10,997 nucleotides of DNA from Auxenochlorella pyrenoidosa (GCA_001430745.1 KQ481962.1:757368-768364), one strand, 5' to 3'. Positions 1 to 8,121 are shown, counted from the stretch's first letter. Numbers and translations are program-made. The notes: generated from the letters alone by a model not told the origin.

Positions 1-67
1 AGGCAGCTGGCCAGTGCGGCCACACGCCTGGCGTGTGCGGGCACAAACCCTAGCCGAGGCTGCCCAC

Positions 68-681
68 CTGCTGCGATGGGCTCCAGCTGGTAGGTCTCGT
101 GGGCCGTCAGCATGGCCTGGGCGCCGCCAGCGGCTGCAGGGTTGCAGGTAGGCAGAAGCGGACTCATGCTCGGTGCTAGGGCAGCGGGCACACCAGGCAT
201 GCCTGGCAAGGGGCCACCCCGGGCCTGCTGGCCAAGTAGCCTCCAGCATGCATTACCCCTGGTGCTGCAGCGCACCTCCAAGCGTGGTCAGGTCTGCGCT
301 CGAGTTGGCAATCAGCTGCATGCAGCCCTCCTCGCTGCCGCCCGCCAGGCAGGAGAAGGTCACGGCGCCGCTGTTGGCGCGGGCAACGGCGGCGGTGCAG
401 GCAGCGACCGCGGCAGGGTTGGCTGCAGCTGGGATGCACCACCTCACAGGGGTGGCAGCCTGCAGGATTGGGGGTCAGGGGGGCATGATGACATCAGGGC
501 TATGCTCCCAGGCGCCAGTGCCAGCAGGTACCGCCCACACTCAGCCCCGGCCAAGCTAGCTGCGATTTATCATGCTTGCGGCTCTTCCCCGCCTTCAAAT
601 CACCTGAGAAAGCTTTCTGCACTGCGCGGGCACGCCCATGAGGGCCAGGACGACCAGAAGCGACCCTAACAGGCGGGACAT
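68..681 (-). CDS. Secreted transferrin-like protein, N-terminal part (runs off left edge)
   Basis: Three coding exons read leftwards: 681-604, 459-276 and 133-68, with GTGATT, GTGCGC and GTGGGC donors and two CTGCAG acceptors (phases 0, 1, 1). About 109 residues are visible. Residues 1-20 form a signal peptide (MSRLLGSLLVVLALMGVPAQ), so the product is exported. Residues 31-34 are VRWC, the classic start of a transferrin lobe. Cysteines 34, 47, 63 and 72 match the two N-lobe disulfide pairs (human C9-C48 and C19-C39), with identical spacing for the last two. The segment around 72-91 (C-M-Q-L-I-A-N..ADLTTLG) and 102-109 (LEPIAA) follow the family pattern. Transferrins bind ferric iron with carbonate; in Dunaliella, surface transferrins take up iron. 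Oddly, the usual Asp iron ligand (TLDAG) is Gly 87 here, with about three extra residues after it. The rest of the gene is outside the window. Exon joins are inferred; an alternative exon 2 donor lies at 257-258. Confidence 0.8.
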
Positions 682-755
682 GTTGGCCTGTCTCTTGCTG
701 GAGGGCCGCAGGCGGTGGCAGGGGAGCGAAAATAGACGAAACAGGCGGATTGAGC

Positions 756-763
756 ATTAAATA
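756..763 (-). promoter_or_regulatory. TATA-like element of the transferrin-like gene
   Basis: On the minus strand this reads TATTTAAT, the most AT-rich stretch near the gene, 75-82 bases upstream of its ATG at 681. If it acts as a TATA box, transcription would start roughly 30 bases further on and give a 5' leader of about 45-50 bases. Position and base composition are the only evidence. Confidence 0.4.
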
Positions 764-842
764 GCGCGCAGAAAGCGCAAGGCATGCGCTGCGCACGCCC
801 TGCGTATAGACTCTTGAACGACAGGAGGTGGGGTGTGCGGTG

Positions 843-848
843 CGTGTG
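843..848 (-). promoter_or_regulatory. CACACG motif resembling a Chlamydomonas iron-response element
   Basis: The minus strand reads CACACG here, inside a CA-rich stretch, about 160 bases upstream of the transferrin-like start codon. In Chlamydomonas the FOX1 iron-response elements are CACACG and CACGCG. A six-base match is expected often by chance in such GC-rich DNA; only its place before a likely iron gene makes it notable. Confidence 0.25.
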
Positions 849-953
849 TGGCCAGAAATAGCGGAGCGTGCAAGGGAATTTCCGCCCAAAAGCGCCCAAA
901 GGGCTGGAGAGCGCTAAGGATGGACCCAAACGTGCCGACCAGGTGCTACAGGG

Positions 954-968
954 TGACGCGTCATGACG
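954..968. promoter_or_regulatory. Cluster of three TGACG half-sites (bZIP-like)
   Basis: TGACGCGTCA (954-963) is a perfect 10-base palindrome made of two facing TGACG half-sites, followed directly by a third TGACG (964-968). TGACG is the core of plant TGA/as-1 type bZIP sites. It lies about 275 bases upstream of the transferrin-like start, so it could act on that gene. No direct evidence of function. Confidence 0.25.
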
Positions 969-1806
969 GCGGCACTGCTGCGGCCGGCAGGCGGCTGGTA
1001 TCCCTGCATCATGGTGCCTGCACGCCTGGACATCCAGGCAAGAGGTGGGACTGGGCACTCCTGCACACTAATGCATGTGAGTCACGCAGCAAACCGGCAG
1101 AGGAGGTGAATGGCGCCGCCCGGGAAGGAGCAAGGACTGCACCAACTGATCATCATGCCCTCCCCGGTTTGCTCTATCCGGCATCATGCCCATGATTGGC
1201 ACTGGTGCTTTTGCTCTTTGCCATGATTCGCAACGCTGCGATAGGCCCAATTAAAAGGACATGGTGGGGCACTACTTACGCGGCCACACCTGCGTGATGC
1301 CTGGCCAGCCAGGGCTGGCATCTGCTGGCTCGGTGAGCAGCACCTAGCCATCTGCCCGCACACCCTGCCCAGCATGGCACGCAACACGCACACACTGGAT
1401 CCGCTGCAGCTGCATCAGACGACTGGCAGCGAGTGACAACGGAACCAGAGAAGCGCAGCCGGTTGCTGCACGGCGCGTGACCAACCACACCAGGAGGCGC
1501 TGCCGCTTCGTGCGCCTGCTGCACCAGTACCGGTCAGCTGCTGCATTGAGGTGGAAGCGGTCACAAGATGAGTCAAGGCTGCGGCAATCCGCCGCAAGGA
1601 TGGGTGGAATATGGATGACGGAAGAAGAGGGGGAGGGCAGGCCACATCAGCTCGGCGGCAGCGGCAGCGGAGCAAGATGCCCTGAGTGCCAAAAGCGGCG
1701 GCAAAAGATTGCGATGGGTAATGATGGCATCAAATGGAGGTCATCGCGAGGAAGGGCAAGGGTGGAGAGAAGCTCTCAAGTGCTGGGTAATCTGTATATT
1801 CACCGC

Positions 1807-1864
1807 CCTGCAGGGTCCGGCATGCTTACGCGGCATGAGCGTGCCTGCAGGAGCGTCCTGCAGG
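1807..1864. repeat. Three CCTGCAGG palindromes within 58 bases
   Basis: The 8-base palindrome CCTGCAGG occurs at 1807-1814, 1844-1851 and 1857-1864. A CATGC/GCATG inverted repeat (about 1821-1835) lies between the first two. CTGCAGG is also the usual intron-acceptor string in this DNA, so an exon-like origin is possible, but no coding frame joins them. Confidence 0.5.
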
Positions 1865-1964
1865 CGCGCATTGGCGCCGGCGCGTACGCATGCTGCCTGG
1901 CATGAGGGAGCAAACCGCGCTCCCATGCTGGCGTGCGTCAGCGCTGGCCTGTTTGCGGGCGGCG

Positions 1965-2463
1965 TCACTTCTTGGCCGCCTCTGCCGCTTTGCGTGCCGC
2001 CTTCTCCTGCAGCGCCTTTGCGTCGCGCTCCTTGCGCTGCGCGGGCGTCAGGCCGTCCTGCTCCTTCTTGTCCTTGGAGGTGACGCCCTTGGCGTCCTTC
2101 CGCTTCTGCGCGCGCATGCGGTCGATCTCGCGCTGGTTGCCCCGGGTCTGTGCAGGTGTGGGAGGGGCAGGGCGTGGGGTCGCCGCCACAACAGCTGGCA
2201 AGCGCGGCCTTGGGGGGGGCTGCATTTTGTGCCCGGCTGCTTGCCTGGTGGCCCAGGTAGCTATTGGCATATCCCAGCGGTTTGAATGTTAGAATCACCT
2301 TGGTAATTGAAACCCAGGCAAGGCAGGCGGCGAGTCGTGGGCAGCGGCAAGCAGAGCGGTCACACAGCGAGCGGCGGCGGCGGCAGGAGGTGACGGGCCG
2401 CGGGGGCTGCGGCGCCGGCTTGCATTTCCCTGCCAAGGGCGTTCAGACCAGAGGGCTCACCAT
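1965..2463 (-). CDS. SERF/4F5-family small basic protein (61 residues)
   Basis: Two exons on the minus strand: the start codon alone (2463-2461) and 2147-1965 ending in TGA. The 313-base intron has a GTGAGC donor directly after the ATG and a CCTGCACAG acceptor after a pyrimidine-rich tract. The product starts MTRGNQREIDRMRAQKR, the SERF family signature (M-T/A-R-G-N-Q-R-E), then has a lysine-rich middle, DGLTPAQRKERDAKALQEK at 32-50 and a charged Ala/Lys helix to the end. Length (61) equals that of known SERF proteins (about 59-62). Animal SERF proteins are small, disordered or helical factors that bind amyloid-prone proteins and speed their aggregation, and may bind RNA; the algal role is unknown. 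The ATG sits in GCCACCATGG context. A start at 2270 would give 101 residues with a non-family leader and is less likely. The gene diverges from the PP5 gene. Confidence 0.92.
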
Positions 2464-2915
2464 GGTGGCTGCCTGCTTGCTTAGGGGAGTTGCAGCGGGT
2501 GGACTCTCACTGGCGGCAAGCGCGCACGCCCTTGGGTCACGCAACTAGGCTAGTGTACTATGCGAGAAGTGTGAGGGCTACCAGCTGCCCCCGCCACTTC
2601 GACGGCACAACTTCCAGAGCGCAGAGCACAGCAGCGACATTTGTCGGGAAGGCTGCCCGTTCCGTTCCTTTTCGTGCCTTGATCTGTCAGAATTGCACTA
2701 CACACGAGCACAGCGGCGACGAGCGGCGGGCTGAGGACACCGCAATCGCTGGTGCTCTTGCCAAGCGCTGCCATCTGCGCCTCAGGTGGCTTGGGGAGCC
2801 TGCACCAATGGCAGCATGCACCAATTCGTGCCCAAGGTGTTGCGGCACGCAGCGCAGCCCCACCTGCCATCCGCCGCAATTTTTTGACTGCCGCCACCGC
2901 CGCTGCCTACAGGGC
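2464..2915. promoter_or_regulatory. Divergent promoter region between SERF-like and PP5 genes
   Basis: The two start codons, pointing away from each other, are 452 bases apart, so this stretch must hold both 5' leaders and both promoters. TGCACCAAT occurs twice, at 2801-2809 and 2817-2825, about 90-115 bases before the PP5 ATG; paired CCAAT boxes are typical NF-Y targets. No clear TATA box is visible. An upstream ATG at 2808 is in frame with PP5 and has no stop before 2916, so a longer N-terminus cannot be excluded. A possible 5'UTR intron acceptor (CTACAG) ends at 2912. Confidence 0.6.
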
Positions 2916-5900
2916 ATGACAGTGGCGATCTCGGTGGGGCCGGAGCGAGCCATGAGTGCCGACTCACAGAGCCGAGCCGATGAGCTCAAGCAGCAGGGCA
3001 ACACGGCCTTCAAAGGTGATCTGCGGATGGGGATTGCGGTGGGCGGCACACCCGATAAGCGCCGCCCGCACGGGGAGCCGACCGCAGAGCACGCTGCCCC
3101 CGCCCCCTGCAGAGAAGCACTACGCGCTGGCGCAGCAGTTCTACACCAAGGCACTTGATGTGGACCCCACCAACCCGCAGCTGTGGGGCAACCGCGCGTT
3201 TGCGGCTATCCGGCTCGAGGCGAGAGGCTGCTGCCTGCACAGCTGATGCGGGCTGCTGTGCAGGGTTCAGCACGGCTGGAGGGTGGTGCTTGGCCGCGGT
3301 CCTTTCCTTGGCTGTGGCTCTCGTGCCTGGTGCCTCAGCCAGCAAATGGCACGGGGTCGAGCAGGCCTGTGGGGCTGCATGGCTGCCGGCCGCGGCAACA
3401 GTGGGCCCACAGCCGGGACTTGTGCCACCTTAGGTCACCCGCTTTGCTGCTCTGCCATCCCCCTGCAGGAGTTTGGGTCGGCCATAGCCGATGCCAGCAA
3501 GGCGTTGGAGCTGGACCCAAAATAGTGAGCCTGTCCGCCTGTGTGGAAGCCGTGCGCCTGCTCTTCCTCCTCTTCCTCCCGGCTACGCTGTCCCTGATTG
3601 ATTAGTCGGCATGCGGCATGGCTTGGGGCGCGCTTTGCCACCCATTTACAGTGGGCCAGGCGTTCGTTTGCTGCGCCTGCATGTGCCACGCATGCCCAAC
3701 GCCGCCGTTGATGCCCGGTGCCGCGCAGCGCCAAGGCGTTCTACCGGCGCGGCGACGCCTCGTACGCGCTGGGCCACTTCAAGGACGCTGTGCGCGACTT
3801 CCGCGCCGCCATCCGGCTGGCGCCCTCCGACCCCGACCTGCGGCGCAAGGTGGGGCGCAGGGCGGCAGCCTGCCCTCAGCAGGAAGGGCTCGACTCTTTT
3901 GTGGCAATACAGAGTGCCTGGATGGTTGACGGCAGGCCGACTTCTGCCCGGCAGCTTGTGCTCCCCTGGGGAGCTGTCCGCAGCCGGGCTCAGGGAAGGG
4001 GGGAGCATGGGCCTGGGGACAGGCTGGGTATAAGATGCTGACTGGGGGGCCGCAGAAAGCACGTCGAGCTGCACGACTGGGCGCAGACGCACACAGCGGC
4101 TGGGGCGCACTGCCCCTCTGTCCTCCCTGCTGCTGCGGCGAGCAGGGGAGGCTCAGGGCCGTGCACCCCCCTGTCTGGCACCCGGGTTGTAGCTGGTGGA
4201 GTCGGAGAAGGAGGTGAAGCGGCAGGCGTTTGAGCAGGCGCTGGCCATGCCGGACGAGGCAACCATCTCCGAGCAGGTGGGACCCTGGCGCGCCCGCGCC
4301 TCGCACCCTCCGCATCATGGCGGGCCCTGCCCAGGAGGAGGCTTGCCTGCCTGCCCTGCCCGCCAAGCTTGCAGCTCTTGCACGGAGCTTTGTGTGACCC
4401 CTCCAGCTCGCTGCACGGCAAGCACTGACGCCTGCTGTGCCTGCTCGCCTCCCCCAGGTGGTGCTGGAAGACATCATTGTAGAGGACAGCTACGAGGGGC
4501 CACGCATGGAGGGTGAGGGCACTTGAACTAAGCTGGCGTGCCGCCATGAGCAGTGCATGCACGGCGGTGGGGGGCCTCTGTGCCCTGCCGTGTGCCTCCA
4601 GTGTTGCATGGCGCCGTGCCCTTGCACAACCAGCCGGGTGCTCTGCCTGCAGCCACCACCCCTTGTCCTTCCGCTGCCATCATCCGCAGAGCTGCACATG
4701 CAGGCCAGCCGAGGTTCCTGCTTTGCCGGCAACATATACATATCAGCACGCTTGCAGGCGCTAACTGGCAGCGCCTCCCCTGCCCCCCTTGCAGCCGACG
4801 ACACCGGCAAGCTGCGCGTGACGCTCGGGTTTGTGCAGGCCATGCTGGCGGCCTTCAAGGACGAGCAGCTGATCCACCGGCGTTACGCCATGGAGATCAT
4901 CATGCAGGCAAGGCTGCGCGCCGGGGCGCCCCTCGCCTTGATTCAGTGAGGCCGGCCAGCCGTGCGGCAGCGGTTATGCCAGGCAGCGGCCGGCCCTGGA
5001 AGGCATGCCTGGCTGGCGGCAGCCTGGGGGTCCGGCCCGCCCGCCGCCGTTCCAGCAGCTGCTGCATGCCTGTTCATTCACCACCTGACTGCACTGCACC
5101 ACCCTGTCTCGTGCCCGCCTGCAGGCGCAGGCTATCCTCAAGTCGCTGCCCTCGCTGGTGGACGTCGACATACCACAGGGCACCGAGCTGACGGTGTGCG
5201 GCGACACGCACGGACAGTGAGTGGCCACCCGCTTTGCCCGCCTCCCCACTCCCCATCCCTGGTTGGGAGGGCGGCGCCAGCCGCAGGCGGCGAGCTGCCG
5301 TGCGGCACCAGGCCTGAAACAGCGCGCCTGTGCTGGCCCCTCTGCTCACACGCACGCGTTCTCGAGTCGCGCTTGCTCTCTGTTCCCACCTGCCTTCATG
5401 TGCCAGCTGGCCAATGGCAGCGCCCCCCCCTGCTCCCCCGCAGGTTTTACGACCTGCTGCGCATCTTCGACCTCAACGGGCTGCCCAGCAAGACCAACCC
5501 CTACCTGTTCAATGGTCAGCCAGGGCTGTGGTGGACCAGCCGCCAAGCTCTGGCGTGTTGGAGTGAAGGGCCCACGCTGCCTGCCTGGCTCTGCGTTGTC
5601 TTGTACAGCCTGGCCTGCCGGCCTTTGCCACCTCCTCGGCCAGTGTGTCCCCAAGCGCTGGGCGCCAACCCCCGACCGCGCCACCTGCTCCCCCCACATT
5701 GCTGCACGCTGACCCTTGGGCCCGTGCACCTTCCCCCCCTGCAGGCGACTTTGTGGACCGCGGCAGCTGGAGCGTGGAGATCATCCTCACGCTGCTGGCC
5801 TTCAAGTGCCTCTACCCCAGCCACATGCACCTCACGCGGGGCAACCACGAGGCCAAGTCGATGAACACCATCTACGGTGGGTGGGGCGGGTGGGCAGAGC

Positions 5901-7733
5901 AGCAGGGGGGGGGGGGGGGGGCGGCTGCCTGCCTGCCCTGTCGGGTTCCTCCCTGGCTTGTTGGACACCAACACTCTGGCATGCCGCAGTCATGGGGCCG
6001 AGTTGCCTGCGCATCTGTAGAGCAGCTGGGCATGCTGCTGGCCGCCCCACCCCACCCCACCCCACCCCACCCCACCCCACACACACATACACCACCACCA
6101 CCACACACCACCACCACCACCACCACCACCACCACAACCCCCTGCCTCCTCACGCTCGGCCGTGCACTGCACCACCCCCCGGGCAGGCTTTGTGGGGGAG
6201 GTGAAGGCCAAGTACACCGCCCAGATGGCCGAGGTGTTCCGGGAAACCTTCTGCTGGCTGCCGCTGGGCTACGTGCTGGCCGGCAAGGTGCTGGTGGTGA
6301 GTGCCGCAGCTGTGCACGCTCCTGCCTCCCAAGCAGCACTGGAAACGGGTACGCTGATGCGCAGCACAGAACTCGATGCTAAGGCTGCCTGGCTGCCTGA
6401 TGGGCTGGCAGGGTAACCGTGCCGAGTTTTGGGGTGGAGACAACCAAGGCTCTGGGAAGGATTCAGGTCGTGCAGTGCATGCTGCTGCTCCGCGCCATCC
6501 GCTCGGTGCTGCCCATGTCACCTTGCGCACTGACAGCGTCAGTTTGGCTCCCTCGTCCCGGCTGCCCCTGCAGACGCACGGCGGCCCGCCGGTGCAGTGC
6601 AACGCCAGCCTGGACCAGGTCCGCAAGTACGACCGCAATCGCGAGCCGCCAGAGGTGCGCCCTGCAGCCCCGCGTCAACCACCTCGCAGCGTGCCGGCAC
6701 TAGCGCCTCGCTTGCTTTTGCTCAGTTGGGCATGTTGGGGGCGGGGCGGAGGCCGTGCCCCTGCCGTCACAGCCCCACGCGCTGGGCCCCCTGCCTCTCT
6801 GCAGGATGGCCCCATGTGCGAGATGCTGTGGAACGACCCGCAGGACCAGCCAGGCATGATGCCAAACAAGGTAAGGCCCGGCGCTGTGTCACTCGGGGCT
6901 ACGCACCCTAACAGGCAGGCGTGAGGCTGCCCATGCAGGCGTGCCGCTGACAGCGCGGGGCAGGCAATGTTGCGGGACGGGCGTTGCTGCTGCACAGCTT
7001 GGCCTGCCACTGACGCATCGCACGCTCTGGCGCCATGCATCACACGCTGCTGCAGCGCGGCGTGGGCGTGGCGTTTGGGCCGGACGTGGCCAAGCGCTGG
7101 CTGGAGTCGCAGGGCCTGCAGATGGTGGTGCGCAGCCACGAGGTGAGGCCGCGGCTGTGCGCGAGGGTGACAGCATGGGGTGGGGGGTGGGGTGGGGGGT
7201 TGGGGGGGTGTGGTGGGGGGCGGGGGGGGGGGGGGGGGGCGTTTGCATGGCAGCAGCGCTGCGCTTCACGCCGGCCTTTTGCCTGTGGGATTCGGCCGCG
7301 ATGTGCTCACCGCCCTCACTGCCCTGGCCCTGGCTGCCCGGCAGGTCAAGGAGGAGGGCTTTGAGGTGGCGCACGGCGGCTACACCATCACCATCTTCTC
7401 GGCACCCAACTACTGCGATCAGATGGTGAGAGACCAGGCTGGCAGGCGCAGGTTGTAGGCCGTGGTTTGGGCGGCTTTTGGGCGGTAGGCGCAGAGAGGC
7501 AAAAGGCGGGGCTGCAGGCGGTGGACCGCGAAGGTCTGTCGGGCTCCCAGCTTACGGACCGCTCACTGCTCCCTGGCCCCTGCCGCCCGCTCCCCGCTGC
7601 GCAGGGCAACAAGGGCGCCTTCATCCGCTTCGACTCGGACTGCACGCCTTCCTTCACCCAGTTTGACGCGGCGCCGCACCCCAACAAGCGCCCCATGGCG
7701 TACGCTGCCGGGGCCTGGTCCTCCATGCTGTGA
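2916..7733 (+). CDS. Serine/threonine protein phosphatase 5 (TPR-PPP), 16 exons
   Basis: Exons: 2916-3015, 3113-3219, 3469-3524, 3729-3849, 4193-4276, 4458-4512, 4795-4907, 5125-5216, 5444-5514, 5745-5876, 6187-6296, 6574-6654, 6805-6870, 7056-7142, 7345-7425, 7605-7733 (TGA). The product has 494 residues (human 499); starting at ATG 2952 gives 482. PP5 removes phosphate from Ser/Thr and works with HSP90; the plant form acts on phytochrome. Three TPRs cover about 20-121; the HSP90 carboxylate-clamp residues K25, N29, N60, K90 and R94 are all present. The catalytic domain has GDTHG (D239, H241), GDFVDRG (D268, D271, R272), RGNHE (N300, H301), H349 in HGG, R397, H424 in RSHE and Y448 in SAPNYCD, so the two-metal site is complete. 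These landmarks sit exactly three below human numbering. Odd: HGG is followed by PPVQC instead of LFSED, and introns 2 and 7 have GC donors. The C-terminal PMAYA segment is kept. Confidence 0.96.
3220..3468 (+). other. PP5 intron 2 with a GC donor
   Basis: The junction reads GAG|GCGAGA ... CCCCTGCAG|GAG. No GT lies close enough to replace it, and joining here restores [15 protein letters not shown], which matches TPR2 of plant and animal PP5 without gap. The donor is far from the best GC-donor consensus because it lacks AAGT after GC. Confidence 0.85.
4908..5124 (+). other. PP5 intron 7 with a GC donor and a possible second acceptor
   Basis: The junction reads ATGCAG|GCAAGG ... CCTGCAG|GCGCAG, a good GC-donor consensus. 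The join gives [15 protein letters not shown], which aligns without gap to plant PP5. A second AG six bases later (5129-5130) could drop two residues (Ala-Gln) without changing frame. Confidence 0.85.
5905..5921 (+). repeat. Run of 17 G in PP5 intron 10
   Basis: An uninterrupted G17 tract in the sense strand, 28 bases after the donor. Exact length may be unreliable because homopolymers are prone to sequencing error. Confidence 0.9.
6045..6137. repeat. (CCCCA)7, CA and (ACC)n microsatellite in PP5 intron 10
   Basis: Seven perfect CCCCA units fill 6045-6079, followed by a short CA run and then ACC/CCA triplets to about 6136. The minus strand is therefore seven TGGGG units, a strong G-quadruplex former. 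It also serves as the long pyrimidine-rich region before the intron acceptor at 6186. Confidence 0.95.
7177..7239 (+). repeat. G-rich tract in PP5 intron 14, ending in G18
   Basis: Repeated GGGG/GGGGGG blocks separated by single T or TGT fill 7177-7220, followed by C and an uninterrupted G18 (7222-7239). The sense strand and so the pre-mRNA is G-rich here and could form several quadruplexes, starting about 35 bases after the donor. Confidence 0.92.
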
Positions 7734-7910
7734 GGCGGCGCCTGCAGGCTGGGAGGCTGCGAGGCGCCCTGGCGTCAAGGGTCGCTGCAGCGGCTGGCTT
7801 GCCCGCGCTGCAGCGCGGGGCACAGCCTGCTGGCTGCCCAGGGGCCGGCCTGTGCGCTAGCGTCCCACGCGCCTCCTGGCGCCAGCGTGCGCCGCCAACG
7901 CGCCGATGCA

Positions 7911-7961
7911 TAGAACATTCGTGAGGATGCTTAGAACACATAGGAGACTCGTGAGGATGCT
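7911..7961 (+). repeat. Degenerate direct repeat downstream of PP5
   Basis: TAGAACA occurs at 7911-7917 and 7932-7938, each followed by CGTGAGGATGCT (7920-7931 and 7950-7961). The second unit is longer by nine bases (an ATAGGAGA-like insert). A partial AGGATGC follows at 7963-7969. It probably lies in the PP5 3' UTR, about 180 bases after the stop. Confidence 0.8.
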
Positions 7962-8108
7962 CAGGATGCCTCATCTGCTAGATGCCTCCCCGCTTTGGCT
8001 GTCGCTCCCCTCTCTCATCCATTCACCTCCCTCACGCTCCCATCGCACCTTATCTCAGAGAGCGACAGACGCGACTGCTGCTTTGGCCGTGCCCTGTCAG
8101 AATTCAGT

Positions 8109-8121
8109 TTTACAATTTATT
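8109..8121 (-). terminator. Possible antisense polyadenylation signal
   Basis: On the minus strand AATAAA (8121-8116) is followed two bases later by TGTAAA (8114-8109), so the general eukaryotic signal and the green-algal TGTAA signal lie side by side. This would end a transcript coming from the right, yet no minus-strand gene was found at 8122-9114. A chance match in a locally AT-rich patch is possible. Confidence 0.3.

Larger units (their letters stand above)
682..1964. other. Intergenic stretch with no supported gene
   Basis: No open frame here resembles a known family, carries a signal peptide, or joins through splice signals into a credible protein. The left part should hold the transferrin-like promoter (minus strand, reading left). 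The right part should hold the 3' UTR of the SERF-like gene, which stops at 1965. I found neither AATAAA nor the algal TGTAA signal on the minus strand just below 1965, so its polyadenylation site is not assigned. Positions 1560-1790 are purine-rich on the plus strand. Confidence 0.5.

Noticed and set aside
112..669. A 185-codon open frame on the plus strand
   Set aside because: It lies opposite the transferrin-like exons, crosses their introns, has random-like composition and no domain; it is a shadow of GC-rich DNA.
1965..2270. An unspliced 101-residue form of the SERF-like protein from the ATG at 2270
   Set aside because: The extra N-terminus is intron sequence rich in Pro and Ala, while splicing from ATG 2463 gives the exact family start MTRGNQRE.
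1741..2436. A 231-codon minus-strand frame overlapping the SERF-like gene
   Set aside because: It is in another frame from the conserved SERF reading and shows no family features; its length follows from the high GC content.
2808..2915. An N-terminal extension of PP5 from the in-frame ATG at 2808
   Set aside because: The added residues are Cys/Arg/His-rich without targeting features, and family similarity begins only after residue 19 of the chosen start; it cannot be fully excluded.
5832..6339. Minus-strand frames encoding runs of Trp or Val and Gly
   Set aside because: They are translations of the (CCCCA)n and (ACC)n microsatellite in an intron of PP5, not genes.
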